Source: Bacillus sp. MUM 116 (GTDB lineage Bacteria > Bacillota > Bacilli > Bacillales > Cytobacillaceae). From it: 54,163 bases of DNA. The position numbers were made by a program, and so were the translations under genes. Positions 16,086 to 24,945 of the stretch are shown one piece after another; positions within the stretch are counted from its first letter, which is position 1, and each line of letters opens with the position of its first letter. The notes beneath the pieces are model-generated. The model did not search any database. It was given only the letters and a program-made list of their open reading frames with translations, and had not been told where the DNA came from. The stretch is taken from the NCBI RefSeq assembly GCF_001866655.1, contig NZ_MLYR01000010.1:1-54163 (forward strand), read 5' to 3'.

Positions 16086-17456
16086 TTTTTGCAGAGAATT
16101 CACAATTTCCTCTAATTTCATTCCACGTGATGCTTTAACTAGTACCAATGCTTTTTCATTTACATGCTGTTCCAATTCTTGGAGTAATTCTTCCTTATCC
16201 GTAAACGTAAAAACTCGGTTTTCTCCTAAAACGGTACGGGCACCCTTGGCAATATGCGCTCCTAATTTTCCATACGTAAACAATAAGTCTATTTTGTCAG
16301 GGTTCAAGCCACTGCCAATTTGCAGATGGTATTGTTCTTCTTGCGGCCCTAGTTCCAGCATATCGCCTAATACGAGAATTTTTTTCTCATACCCCTGAAG
16401 ATTCGATACCAATTCAATCGCTGCAATCATGGATGTCGGACTGGCATTATAGGCATCGTTAATAATTTTTTCACCATGCTTACCTTCGACGAGTTCCATT
16501 CTCATATTTGTAAGTTTAATCCCTGCTAAACCTTCATTCATTTTTTCAAAAGGAACATTTAAATACCGTGCAATCAGCATAGCCGCCAGCGCATTTAAAA
16601 TATTGTGCGTGCCTAAAACAGGCAGCTCAAAGCTTTCTATTGAAGCATTTGTCTTAAACCTGTTACCATGATCCAATTGAACAATATTGGTTGGGTATAG
16701 GTTGTTAGCTTCACTTCTTCCAAAGGTTTCAACTGCAACATTCCCTTTAAATTGATGAATCCGTTCCATTAATAATGGTTCATCCCCGTGCAGTACAGCT
16801 AGTCCACCCTCTTTTAACCCCTGCAATATTTCAAGTTTAGCCTCAGCAATTCCTTCTCTTGAACCAAGATCAAGCAAGTGGGATTCGCCAATATTCGTAA
16901 TCACGACCGCATCCGGGCAGGCAAGCTTGGTAAGAAATTCAATTTCTCCCCTTCCGCTCATTCCCATTTCCAAAACAGCGATATCCGTATCTTCTTCCAA
17001 TCCTAAAATTGTTAATGGAAGACCGATTTGATTATTATAGTTTCCTTCTGTTTTTTGAACCTTATATCGAGTAGACAGAAGGCCGGCCGTTAAATCTTTT
17101 GTAGTGGTTTTTCCATTACTACCGGTGATGCCCACTACCTTTATATCCAGTTGCTTTCGATAGCTTCTTGCCAATTCCTGCAGGGCCGTTAAACAATCAT
17201 CTACAATTAAAAGCGGCAAGTGCTCGGGCGGGTTGGGAACATCGCTTTGCCAAAGTGCAGCTGCTGCACCTTTTTGGATGGATTCCTCTACATATTTATG
17301 TCCATCCACCCGTTCTCCTTTAAACGGTACAAACAAGCTTCCTGCTTCGATTTTTCTGGAGTCAATTACAATGCCGCAGACGTTCACATCTTTAAATGGA
17401 GTAATATCATTTTTTACCGGAATCATTTCAGCAATCTGACTAAGTGTTCTTTTCAT
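16083..17456 (-). CDS. murF: UDP-MurNAc-tripeptide:D-Ala-D-Ala ligase
   Basis: 457 residues. MurF adds D-Ala-D-Ala to UDP-MurNAc-tripeptide in the cytoplasm. The ATP-binding loop is GSNGKTTTKD at about 112-121; the Mur central motifs EMGMSGRGEIEFL and TNIGESHLLDLGS and the C-terminal NDAYNASPTSM are present. An upstream ATG at 17483 is out of register with the ribosome binding site; AGGAGG lies 9 nt before the ATG at 17456. It follows ddl, whose product is its substrate, but repeat element B (17548-17645) separates the two. The stop codon lies at the edge of repeat family 2 copy 1. Confidence 0.95.
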   Translation of the reverse strand: MKRTLSQIAEMIPVKNDITPFKDVNVCGIVIDSRKIEAGSLFVPFKGERVDGHKYVEESIQKGAAAALWQSDVPNPPEHLPLLIVDDCLTALQELARSYRKQLDIKVVGITGSNGKTTTKDLTAGLLSTRYKVQKTEGNYNNQIGLPLTILGLEEDTDIAVLEMGMSGRGEIEFLTKLACPDAVVITNIGESHLLDLGSREGIAEAKLEILQGLKEGGLAVLHGDEPLLMERIHQFKGNVAVETFGRSEANNLYPTNIVQLDHGNRFKTNASIESFELPVLGTHNILNALAAMLIARYLNVPFEKMNEGLAGIKLTNMRMELVEGKHGEKIINDAYNASPTSMIAAIELVSNLQGYEKKILVLGDMLELGPQEEQYHLQIGSGLNPDKIDLLFTYGKLGAHIAKGARTVLGENRVFTFTDKEELLQELEQHVNEKALVLVKASRGMKLEEIVNSLQK

Positions 17457-17547
17457 CCTTCTTACCCTCCTAATTCCCATCATTTCAAAGAACGGACACG
17501 GCGAAATCGCGCCGTGTCATACAGTACATATTTATTGTCTAGCTTCT

Positions 17548-17645
17548 GCGCCTAGCCCCTCGAGGTTGCTTCGGTCCTGCCGATGAAGTCAAAGAACGAC
17601 TTCACCGGCAGGACCGCAAGCAGCTGTCGGGGCTGAACAAGGCGC
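17548..17645. repeat. Dispersed hairpin repeat, family 1, copy B
   Basis: Ends GCGCCTAGCCCC and GGGGCTGAACAAGGCGC are inverted and match copy A in opposite orientation. The centre is a near-perfect hairpin, CCTGCCGATGAAGTC / GACTTCACCGGCAGG. The flanks (TTGTCTAGCTTCT and ATCCGCTTTTCG) match those of copy C. It lies between ddl and murF. Confidence 0.75.
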
Positions 17646-17658
17646 ATCCGCTTTTCGT

Positions 17659-18738
17659 TTAGAATGTATATTTAATTTGTTGTTTCTCGGCATGTCTTTC
17701 TTGTGCCAGGTTGACAAGGCGCTCAATTAATTGCGGGTATTCAACACCAGTATGCTTCCATAATAGCGGGAACATACTAAAAGGAGTGAAACCTGGCATC
17801 GTATTGACTTCATTGATTAATGCTTTTCCATCCTTTGTCAGGAAGAAATCAGCCCGAACCAATCCTGAACAATCCAACGCTTTAAATGCCTGAATCGCCA
17901 TTTCTTTAATTTGCTTATATTCTTCCTCGGTGATATCCGCCGGAATAATCAAAGCTGTCTCTCCGTCTTCGTATTTCGCTTTATAATCATAAAAGTCTTT
18001 TTTGGGCACAATTTCTCCCGCAACGGAACATTCCGGTTCGTCATTCCCCAAAAGTCCCACTTCAATTTCACGGGCAGTAACGCCTTCTTCAATAATCACC
18101 TTGCGATCAAATTGAAAAGCTTCCGTAAAAGCAGTTTCTAGCTCCGCACGATTTCGGCATTTGCTTATTCCAACACTCGAGCCAAGATTAGCCGGTTTTA
18201 CGAAACATGGATAACCAATCTCTTCTTCGACCTTAGCATACGCGGCCTCTTTTCCCTTTTGCCATTCACTTTTGATAAAAGCGACATAGTCTACTTGGGC
18301 AAGCCCGGCCTGCGCAAATACATTTTTCATCATCACTTTATCCATACCAGCTGAGGATGCGAGCACCCCGTTTCCGACGTATGGAAGATTTAATAGTTCT
18401 AATAATCCTTGGACGGTGCCATCTTCGCCATTTGGGCCGTGCAGAAGTGGAAAGATGACATCAAGCGGCGCTTGTTCTTGTTTTTGGCCTTCAAATAATG
18501 CTGGTGCTAAAGATAACGGGGACAACTGGTTCTCTTCCGAAAATTCCAATGCCTTTACGTTTTCAACAGGAGCTTCCAGCTGCGGCCCTTTAATCCAGTG
18601 ACCTTCTTCATTTATGTATATAGGATTGATTTCAAATTTTTCAAGGTCCAGTGCACGAATGACAGCCATTGCCGTCTGCATTGATACTTTATGTTCAGCG
18701 GATTTCCCTCCGTATAATAAACCCAGTTTTGTTTTCAT
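17659..18738 (-). CDS. ddl: D-alanine--D-alanine ligase
   Basis: 359 residues with the ATP-grasp ligase layout. Seen are [20 protein letters not shown] at the N-terminus, [36 protein letters not shown] near 180 and the metal-binding [16 protein letters not shown] near 315. It joins two D-alanines made by Alr and passes the dipeptide to MurF. Start ATG with GGAGG upstream. The segment and order ddl-murF-cshA match B. subtilis. Confidence 0.97.
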   Translation of the reverse strand: MKTKLGLLYGGKSAEHKVSMQTAMAVIRALDLEKFEINPIYINEEGHWIKGPQLEAPVENVKALEFSEENQLSPLSLAPALFEGQKQEQAPLDVIFPLLHGPNGEDGTVQGLLELLNLPYVGNGVLASSAGMDKVMMKNVFAQAGLAQVDYVAFIKSEWQKGKEAAYAKVEEEIGYPCFVKPANLGSSVGISKCRNRAELETAFTEAFQFDRKVIIEEGVTAREIEVGLLGNDEPECSVAGEIVPKKDFYDYKAKYEDGETALIIPADITEEEYKQIKEMAIQAFKALDCSGLVRADFFLTKDGKALINEVNTMPGFTPFSMFPLLWKHTGVEYPQLIERLVNLAQERHAEKQQIKYTF

Positions 18739-18875
18739 GATAAACCTCCATTTTCATACTGTTTATATTTTAGCACTTTATCATTTAGATAAGGGAATGA
18801 TGTGATAATCTTTTTTATTCTATTATTTCCTATTTTATGAAACTCGCGGCTTGGTTCAAAACAATCAAAAAATAA

Positions 18876-18903
18876 AATCTCTCCAAATTTATCCGGAGAG
18901 ATT
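18876..18903 (-). terminator. Terminator overlapping the stop of the 18902 gene
   Basis: Arms AATCTCTCC (18876-18884) and GGAGAGATT (18895-18903), followed on the minus strand by TTTTATTTTTTG. Confidence 0.85.
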
Positions 18904-19678
18904 AGTGAACATTTAATTTCCACTCTTTTGTTTTTTTATCAAAAACAATTTTTGCATGATACGGTTCCTTTGAAATGATTTCATATTCCTCGTACATATC
19001 ATCCATATTGGCAAAATCGCCAATTACCCAGATAGGAATCTCAATCTTCGTACGCTGCTGATCTGCATCTTTCAATGAAATACAGATACCCTCTTTCATA
19101 AAAGGAGTCAAAGAAAGAAGAATCTCTTTGTTTACGGAAGGATAAGAACGTTTTTTTCTTAAACCTAAAAGAGATTTCTCCATTTTAAGTTTACTCACCT
19201 TCCCAGAAATGGCCTCACTTAATAAATGGAAAAAGTCCTTAAAGGTTCGATAATAGATTTTGTTAAACCAGCCGTCATCATGGGCTAAATACACAAACCG
19301 ATTTCCCAGCTTATTATAAAAAGGCGATTTTAAATGCTGCTTCAAATGCCCCAAATATAATAGTTCTGCGATTTCCTGCCCCGTTAATTCGTTTAAAACC
19401 TCTTCTTCGATAAAATCAATCCAGCAAAAATCTCCGTATCCGTATACATCTTCTCCAGCTAATTTTTTTACGCGATCCTCCGGACAATATTCTAGCAGCG
19501 TATGCATATTAAACTCAGTATCATCAAAGCGGTGCTTTAATAAAAGCAAGTGGTTTAATGAATCTGAAAAAGCAGCAGCAAACTCATCGAATTCAATTCC
19601 GTAGGACATTACATACTGATCAGATTGATTTAAATGTACATAAATAAGATCCCGTATGTCTTGATGATGCTTTTTCAA
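18902..19678 (-). CDS. Conserved hypothetical protein, unknown function
   Basis: 258 residues; I do not recognise a functional family. It is soluble, without a signal peptide or membrane segments, and rich in acidic and aromatic residues (HDDGWFNKIYYRTFKDFFHLL). The C-terminal half has strand-like segments (IEIPIWVIGDF, YHAKIVFDKKTKEWKLNVH). No catalytic motif is evident. A TTG at 19684 is 3 nt from GGAGG; the TTG at 19678 has 9-nt spacing and is preferred. Monocistronic, with its own terminator, upstream of ddl. Codon use resembles the neighbours. Confidence 0.7.
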   Translation of the reverse strand: MKKHHQDIRDLIYVHLNQSDQYVMSYGIEFDEFAAAFSDSLNHLLLLKHRFDDTEFNMHTLLEYCPEDRVKKLAGEDVYGYGDFCWIDFIEEEVLNELTGQEIAELLYLGHLKQHLKSPFYNKLGNRFVYLAHDDGWFNKIYYRTFKDFFHLLSEAISGKVSKLKMEKSLLGLRKKRSYPSVNKEILLSLTPFMKEGICISLKDADQQRTKIEIPIWVIGDFANMDDMYEEYEIISKEPYHAKIVFDKKTKEWKLNVH

Positions 19679-19684
19679 GGCCAA

Positions 19685-20020
19685 ACTCCTCCGAAAGTAA
19701 ATTTATCTTAAATGACAGCTCCGTACCTGCTGCCCTGATTTCTTAATCCCTTACCATTTTACCAAAGAATAGGTCAAATAGCTTATTTCAATTCTTTTAC
19801 AATTTTAAAGCTTTGATGATGAAAATTGCAAATGGATTATCACAAAAACTACTATTTTTAAAATATCAATGATCCATGTTTTTGCATTACCTCGTCTTGG
19901 GATTTTTTTGAAACCATATTCCTGTTCCATTCGTCTTATCTATTGTAATATTTTGTATTGTTAGGTAATTATTTCTTTGTTAGCATGATAGTAACAAATG
20001 TGAAAAAACGGGTGTGACAT
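19685..20020. other. 336-bp AT-rich intergenic region
   Basis: A divergent spacer between the unknown gene and the rodA-like gene. It must carry promoters for both, but I see no convincing -35/-10 pair, hairpin or repeat. Confidence 0.6.
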
Positions 20021-21202
20021 ATGGATTATTTTTCAAAAAGAGCGGATCGGTTTGATTGGACTTTAACGTTAATATTGTTTTTATTTTTCCTGATTAGCAG
20101 TGCAGCCATTTACAGTGCCCAGGGTGCAGCACAGTATAATGAAAACTTCTTAATTAAACAGGTCTTTTGGTATGTAGTCGGGGCTGCAATTATTTCTGTA
20201 GCAATCCTCATTGACAGCGATCAATATAAGCGGCTTTCTTGGTATTTTTATGGGTTTGGTCTGTTACTTTTGATTGCGATAATCGTGGCACCGACAAGCA
20301 TTGCTCCCTATCGAAACGGCGCAAAAAGCTGGTTTATCATTCATGGATTTGGCATACAGCCTTCGGAATTTGTGAAAACCTTTTTGATTCTTGCCTTAAG
20401 CCGTGTCATTACCCAGCATCAAGAAAAGTTTAAAGGGAAATCTCTGAAATTGGATTTCTTGTTACTTTTAAAATTAGGGATTACCACGGCTGTTCCACTT
20501 GGGCTGATTATGCTTCAGCCTGACTTAGGGACCGCTCTCGTGATTTTATCAATTCTCACCGGTCTTATTTTAGTCTCGGGGATATCTTGGAAAATCATTT
20601 TACCCATCTATGGTTCGGGTGCAGGTCTTGGGGCAGGTATTCTTTATCTTGTTGTTCAGAAACCGGAACTGCTTGTAAAATATTTAAAAGTAAAGACCTA
20701 TCAATTTGAGAGGATTTATTCTTGGCTTGACCCGGTGAACCATAAAAGCGATTCCGGCTTCCATCTGATGAAATCATTATCGGCAATCGGCTCAGGAATG
20801 GTGACGGGTAAAGGGTTTGATAAAGGTGACGTATATATTCCTGAGGGCCATACCGATTTCATTTTTAGTATTATCGGTGAAGAATACGGTTTTGTTGGTG
20901 GTAGTATTATAATCGGACTGTTCTTTCTGCTGATTTATCATTTAATCAAAACATCCTTGGACACGAATGATCCGTTTAATACCTATGTCTGCATAGGGGT
21001 GATCAGCGTGATTTCTTTTCACGTTTTTCAAAATATCGGGATGACGATTCAAGTGCTGCCGATTACCGGCATTCCGCTTCCCTTCATCAGCTATGGAGGA
21101 AGCTCTTTAATGGGGAATATGTTTGCAATGGGGCTTGTCTACAGCATCCGTTACCACCACCAGACCTATATGTTTTCTACTGGCAAATCGGTAGATGCCT
21201 AA
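20021..21202 (+). CDS. rodA: SEDS glycosyltransferase, RodA/FtsW family
   Basis: 393 residues, about ten membrane segments. SEDS signature near the C-terminus: FHLMKSLSAIGSGMVTGKGF, PEGHTDFIFSIIGEEYGFVG, PLPFISYGGSS. SEDS proteins polymerise lipid II into glycan strands; RodA works with a class B PBP in the elongasome. Sequence features (YKRLSWYFYGFGLLLL, GKGFDKGDVYIPEGHTDF) fit RodA better than FtsW or SpoVE, but separation needs phylogeny. Monocistronic with a strong terminator. It lies near ddl and murF, fitting cell-wall synthesis. Confidence 0.88.
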   Translation: MDYFSKRADRFDWTLTLILFLFFLISSAAIYSAQGAAQYNENFLIKQVFWYVVGAAIISVAILIDSDQYKRLSWYFYGFGLLLLIAIIVAPTSIAPYRNGAKSWFIIHGFGIQPSEFVKTFLILALSRVITQHQEKFKGKSLKLDFLLLLKLGITTAVPLGLIMLQPDLGTALVILSILTGLILVSGISWKIILPIYGSGAGLGAGILYLVVQKPELLVKYLKVKTYQFERIYSWLDPVNHKSDSGFHLMKSLSAIGSGMVTGKGFDKGDVYIPEGHTDFIFSIIGEEYGFVGGSIIIGLFFLLIYHLIKTSLDTNDPFNTYVCIGVISVISFHVFQNIGMTIQVLPITGIPLPFISYGGSSLMGNMFAMGLVYSIRYHHQTYMFSTGKSVDA

Positions 21203-21229
21203 AGGCAGCGGGACTCCGCTGTCTTTTTT
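21201..21229 (+). terminator. Terminator of the rodA-like gene
   Basis: AAAGGCAGCGG (21201-21211) and CCGCTGTCTTT (21215-21225) with a 3-nt loop and a T-run. Confidence 0.88.
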
Positions 21230-21335
21230 GTTTATTTTAGGAATGATTGTTAAAAAGGTACCATATTTATTTCTTTAGTGGACAATCTGTTATAAACTAA
21301 ATAAAGGTATATTACTACATGGGTGCAGGTGAGTC

Positions 21336-21929
21336 ATGAAGGATTTTATTTTCTCGATATTAATGTTTTTATCACAATTAGGTTATCTCGGGATTGCGTT
21401 AGGTTTAATGATTGAAATTATCCCAAGTGAGATTGTTTTGGGTTATGGCGGATATATGATTTCACAAGGCCATTTAAACTTTTTAGGGGCTGTTATTGCA
21501 GGAACAATCGGCGGAACGATTGCCCAGTTATTTTTATATTGGGCAGGTTATTACGGAGGCCGGCCTTTTCTTGAAAAGTACGGAAAATATGTGTTAATTA
21601 AAAAGAGCCATATCGACATTGCCGAGCATTGGTTTAATAAGTATGGGGCCGGAGTGATTTTTTCAGCCCGCTTTATCCCTGTTGTCAGACATGCCATTTC
21701 CATTCCTGCTGGTATCGCAAAGATGTCTGTCAGTAAATTTACCCTTTATACGGTTGCGGCGGTGCTGCCATGGACAATCCTGTTTCTTTATTTAGGAAAG
21801 GTACTTGGTCAAAATTGGGCCCATATTAAGGAGTACGCACAGCCGTATGTGCTCCCTATTATTATCGCAGCAGTTATTTTAGGAGCCATTTATTTTATCA
21901 TCAAAAAAACAAAGAAAACCACCGATTAA
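21336..21929 (+). CDS. DedA-family membrane protein
   Basis: 197 residues with the DedA/VTT layout: an amphipathic N-terminus, re-entrant glycine-rich segments (IPSEIVLGYGGYMIS) and the conserved FSARFIPVVRHAISIPAGIAKM motif near 110-131. DedA proteins act in lipid carrier (undecaprenyl phosphate) flipping and membrane homeostasis in several bacteria; the role of this paralogue is not shown by the sequence. Start ATG with AGGTGAG upstream. Convergent with the SMR genes. Confidence 0.9.
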   Translation: MKDFIFSILMFLSQLGYLGIALGLMIEIIPSEIVLGYGGYMISQGHLNFLGAVIAGTIGGTIAQLFLYWAGYYGGRPFLEKYGKYVLIKKSHIDIAEHWFNKYGAGVIFSARFIPVVRHAISIPAGIAKMSVSKFTLYTVAAVLPWTILFLYLGKVLGQNWAHIKEYAQPYVLPIIIAAVILGAIYFIIKKTKKTTD

Positions 21930-21941
21930 TTCGGTGGTTTT
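21915..21941. terminator. Bidirectional terminator, dedA / SMR operon
   Basis: Perfect 11-bp arms AAAACCACCGA and TCGGTGGTTTT with a 5-nt loop between convergent genes. Confidence 0.85.
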
Positions 21942-21949
21942 CCTTATCT

Positions 21950-22264
21950 TTATGAAACGAGCTTTAAGCCAATTGCTGCGCTTAAAATCAAAGCAATAAA
22001 AAAAATTCTTTTCAAATCTTTTGATTCGCCATATAAAAGCATTCCTAATAACGCTCCGCCAGAAGCCCCAATCCCAGTCCAGATTGCATAAGCTGTTCCC
22101 ATCGGCAAAGATTTCATTGCATACGCCAGGAATAGAAAACTGCCTCCAAATCCTATTACTAGTAGAATGATTGATTGCCAACTACGGTCCCTATGCAATT
22201 TATTAATCATTGTTACTCCAAACATTTCACACACCCCTGCCAAGATTAATGAAATCCAAGCCAT
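21950..22264 (-). CDS. SMR-family exporter subunit (guanidinium type), second gene
   Basis: 104 residues and four membrane segments. The conserved glutamate is E13 in LAGVCEMFGV; PMGTAYAIWTGIGASGGALLGMLLYGE is the Gdx/SugE-type signature. Its start overlaps the preceding gene's stop by 1 nt (TAATG), so the two probably form a heterodimer like YkkC/YkkD. The operon sits behind a guanidine-I riboswitch, so guanidinium export is the likely function. Confidence 0.9.
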   Translation of the reverse strand: MAWISLILAGVCEMFGVTMINKLHRDRSWQSIILLVIGFGGSFLFLAYAMKSLPMGTAYAIWTGIGASGGALLGMLLYGESKDLKRIFFIALILSAAIGLKLVS

Positions 22265-22605
22265 TAGGAATCAACTCCTTCCTCAACCTCGTCTTTTGTA
22301 ACTAACTTCAAACCAATTACGCCTATTAGTAAAACAACTATTAATATTATTTTCTCCACTTTAAATGGTTCCCCAAAGAAAATGATTTCAGAAAAAACGG
22401 TACCCGCAGTACCCAAACCTACAAAGACTGCATAAACCGTTCCAACTGGAAGTTTCCGCCCAGCCATTATCAGTGCATAAAAACTTATAAAAATTGAAAT
22501 GACCGTTCCTGCCCAAGTCCAAAAATTATCTGCATGTTTTAACCCTATAACCCAAAACACTTCAAAAAATGCAGCAATAAACACTTTCATCCAATTAACA
22601 TTCAT
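22264..22605 (-). CDS. SMR-family exporter subunit (guanidinium type), first gene
   Basis: 113 residues, four membrane segments. The membrane-embedded glutamate is in [16 protein letters not shown], and [29 protein letters not shown] matches guanidinium exporters. AAGGAG with 8-nt spacing sets the ATG at 22605; a longer frame to 22770 would run through the riboswitch terminator and is rejected. It follows the riboswitch terminator by about 35 nt. Ten charged residues form the C-terminal tail (KDEVEEG). Confidence 0.9.
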   Translation of the reverse strand: MNVNWMKVFIAAFFEVFWVIGLKHADNFWTWAGTVISIFISFYALIMAGRKLPVGTVYAVFVGLGTAGTVFSEIIFFGEPFKVEKIILIVVLLIGVIGLKLVTKDEVEEGVDS

Positions 22606-22638
22606 TTTCTTCACTCCTTTTAGAAAGTCCTTACATGC

Positions 22639-22836
22639 AAAAAAAGCCTGGGAGATATCTAATAATAGTATCTCCCAGGCTTTTATCCTTCCGTGTACAC
22701 CGAAAAGCGGAAGCAGCTTACAGGTCTGACGGTGAAGTCCTTTTTTGACTTCATCGGCATACCTACACAACCGTTTTCTTAGATGGTGCGTTTCCTCTCG
22801 GACCAGACTGGCAAATAGCCACGGAACCCTAGAAAA
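22639..22836 (-). promoter_or_regulatory. Guanidine-I (ykkC) riboswitch
   Basis: The minus strand carries the aptamer landmarks in order: CTAGGGTTCCG, CTGGTCCGAGAGG, CGCACC, then ACACGGAAGGATAAAAGCC and GGGAGA. The 3' part of the aptamer overlaps a perfect terminator, GCCTGGGAGATA (22680-22669) with TATCTCCCAGGC (22657-22646) and seven T residues. Guanidine binding would prevent termination and switch on the SMR pair. The variable arm (about 22701-22760) matches a dispersed hairpin repeat of this genome. Confidence 0.93.
22701..22760. repeat. Family 1-like hairpin inside the riboswitch arm (copy D)
   Basis: The minus strand reads GCCGATGAAGTC, a short loop, GACTTCACCG, then AAGC.GCT and CCGCTTTTCG. 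The order and wording match copy B (17548-17660): GCCGATGAAGTC / GACTTCACCG / AAGCAGCT / CCGCTTTTCG. The terminal GCGCCT..AGCCCC part is missing. Confidence 0.6.
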
Positions 22837-22892
22837 CTTTTTATATATGATTTATTTTAACACAAACCCTCGGGGCCAGGAACTTCCAAATT

Positions 22893-24719
22893 CTACTTTT
22901 TGAAATGATATGGCAGCGTCGCCACAATCACTTTCTTTTTATAAAGCAGATAGGTCCGAATTAATAAACTGGATTGGTTATGCAAAATATTGTGCCAGCT
23001 CTTCTTCGTGATAAATTGTGGAATTAGTACGGTCACGCGGTAATTATTTCCACTCGCTTTATGTTCCACCGTATCAATAAATTTACTTAACGGATGTAAA
23101 ATGCTTCGATAATGCGATTGTAACGTGACTAACCTGACATCCGGCTGCCACTTTTCCCATTTTTCCGCAAAGCGTTTTTCATCCTCACGATCAAATGAAA
23201 CATAAACGGCAAAAATTTGATCCGTTAACGACTTTGCATAATTAATGGAGTTTTCCACTACCCGTGTAATGCCCGCCACTGGAACAATAATGACATTCCC
23301 TTCAACGGGGATCGCCGGCAATTGGTTGTAAACGCGCAGCTGCTCTCCGACCGCCTCATAATGCTTATTAATCCGGTGAAAAAGGATAACAATTAATGGC
23401 AGGAAAATAAAGACGAACCAAACTTGCCCAAGCTTTGTTATAAAGAATATCAATAAAACTGTAAGTGTAATTAAGGCACCAATAAAATTGGCTGTCAGTT
23501 TCGCCAACCAGCCGGGCGGTTTTTCACGAACCCACTTAATAATCATCCCCGTTTGCGACAAGGTAAACGGAATAAATACACCAACTGCATAAAGCGGAAT
23601 TAGATGTTCCGTCTGCCCATGGAAGGTAATGATTAATAAAATCGAGGCAATACCCAAAGAAACAATTCCATTTGAATACCCGAGACGGTCACCCCGAATC
23701 GTAAACATCCTTGGCATATATTTGTCTCTTGCCAGATTATAAGCTAATTGCGGAAAAGCAGAGAAACCAGTATTGGCTGCCAACACTAGAATTAGCGCCG
23801 TCGTACCCTGTACAAAAAAGTATAAATAATTTCGTCCAAACGTTTCTTTAGTAATTTGCGATACAACAGTTTCTTCCGCCTTTGGAGCAATCCCATAATA
23901 ATAGGCTAAAAAAGTAATCCCTGAAAATAATAGGGCAAGCAAAGATCCCATTAAAATAAGCGTTTTTGCCGCATTATTTGGAGCAGGGTCCTTGAAATTC
24001 GGAATTGCATTTGAAATTGCTTCAACACCGGTTAATGCGGAACATCCTGATGCAAAGGCCCTTAGCAATAAGAATAAGGTGATTCCCTGAACTGGCGCAC
24101 CAATTGATGGATGATGAACGGTTGGGGCAACATTACCTGTCAATATTTTAAATATGCCGACACCAATCAAAATAAAAAGTGCAAAAACAAATAAATAAAC
24201 CGGATAGGCGAGAATGGTAGCTGATTCTGTCAAACCACGAAGATTTAAAATCGTAATTAATACAACCAAAACACAGGCAATCGGGACCGTATGCGGATGC
24301 AGCACCGGAAAAGCCGATGTAATCGCATCTGTCCCCGCTGAAACACTTACTGCTACTGTTAGGATGTAATCAACCAGGAGGGACCCACCGGCTATTAATC
24401 CTGCATTTTCCCCTAGGTTTTCTTTTGAAACCACATAAGCGCCGCCACCATGTGGGTATGTAAAAATAATTTGCCGATAAGAAATGATAAGTGCGGCTAA
24501 TAAAAATAAAACTCCTACTGCAATTGGAATGGAATACCAAAAGGCAATGACACTAATGGTCGACAAAACAATTAGAATTTGCTCCGTTCCGTATGCAACG
24601 GAAGATAATGCATCCGAAGAAAGAATGGCTAAGGCTTTTAATATATTTAACTTTTGTTCGCCCAATGCCGCTGATTTTAACGGCCGGCCAATTAGAAATC
24701 TCTTAATAGAAGAGAGCAA
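22893..24719 (-). CDS. kimA: High-affinity potassium importer KimA
   Basis: 608 residues, against 607 in B. subtilis KimA (YdaO). An APC-fold membrane domain with about twelve spans is followed by a cytosolic C-terminal domain (about 450-608) ending VIVATLPYHFKK. SIKRFLIGRPLKSAALGEQK and LSSDALSSVAYGTEQILI are nearly identical to the B. subtilis protein. It imports K+ with protons and is inhibited by c-di-AMP. The frame is open to 24815, but TTG at 24719 has GGTGG 9 nt upstream and gives the start MLSSIKRFLIG. No ydaO riboswitch is seen upstream. Confidence 0.94.
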   Translation of the reverse strand: MLSSIKRFLIGRPLKSAALGEQKLNILKALAILSSDALSSVAYGTEQILIVLSTISVIAFWYSIPIAVGVLFLLAALIISYRQIIFTYPHGGGAYVVSKENLGENAGLIAGGSLLVDYILTVAVSVSAGTDAITSAFPVLHPHTVPIACVLVVLITILNLRGLTESATILAYPVYLFVFALFILIGVGIFKILTGNVAPTVHHPSIGAPVQGITLFLLLRAFASGCSALTGVEAISNAIPNFKDPAPNNAAKTLILMGSLLALLFSGITFLAYYYGIAPKAEETVVSQITKETFGRNYLYFFVQGTTALILVLAANTGFSAFPQLAYNLARDKYMPRMFTIRGDRLGYSNGIVSLGIASILLIITFHGQTEHLIPLYAVGVFIPFTLSQTGMIIKWVREKPPGWLAKLTANFIGALITLTVLLIFFITKLGQVWFVFIFLPLIVILFHRINKHYEAVGEQLRVYNQLPAIPVEGNVIIVPVAGITRVVENSINYAKSLTDQIFAVYVSFDREDEKRFAEKWEKWQPDVRLVTLQSHYRSILHPLSKFIDTVEHKASGNNYRVTVLIPQFITKKSWHNILHNQSSLLIRTYLLYKKKVIVATLPYHFKK

Positions 24720-24792
24720 GCGATTCACCCACCAGACTTGAAGTAGAATTACCCGATTGATTTTATCATAAGAGGATAGCGAATATGAAGTA

Positions 24793-24873
24793 TTTTTTTT
24801 TTCGACAAAAACCATGAAATACTGCTAATAAACTTCAAAAACCAAGTGCTTTCTTTATTGTTGTCGAAAAATA
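24793..24873. repeat. Inverted repeat upstream of kimA
   Basis: TTTTTTCGACAA on one side and TTGTCGAAAAA on the other, about 50 bp apart, lie between kimA and the ogt terminator. They could be operator half-sites or a weak hairpin. Confidence 0.35.
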
Positions 24874-24892
24874 TTAATTTATTAGGGTAAAA

Positions 24893-24943
24893 GAAAAAGC
24901 TGTCCTACAAAGATTCGATTCAATCCTCCGGACAACTTTTTCA
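24893..24943 (-). terminator. Terminator of ogt
   Basis: AAAAAGCTGTCC and GGACAACTTTTT pair with one mismatch around a 24-nt loop, just past the ogt stop; T-rich on the minus strand. Confidence 0.65.
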
Positions 24944-24945
24944 TC

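Noticed and set aside
18735..18923. 62-codon minus-strand frame between ddl and the unknown gene
   Set aside because: It spans the terminator at 18876-18903 and the ddl leader; no ribosome binding site.
22264..22770. Longer start for the first SMR gene
   Set aside because: The extension translates the riboswitch terminator; the ATG at 22605 has an ideal ribosome binding site.
24720..24945. ydaO c-di-AMP riboswitch before kimA
   Set aside because: Expected by analogy, but the leader lacks GC-rich conserved blocks.
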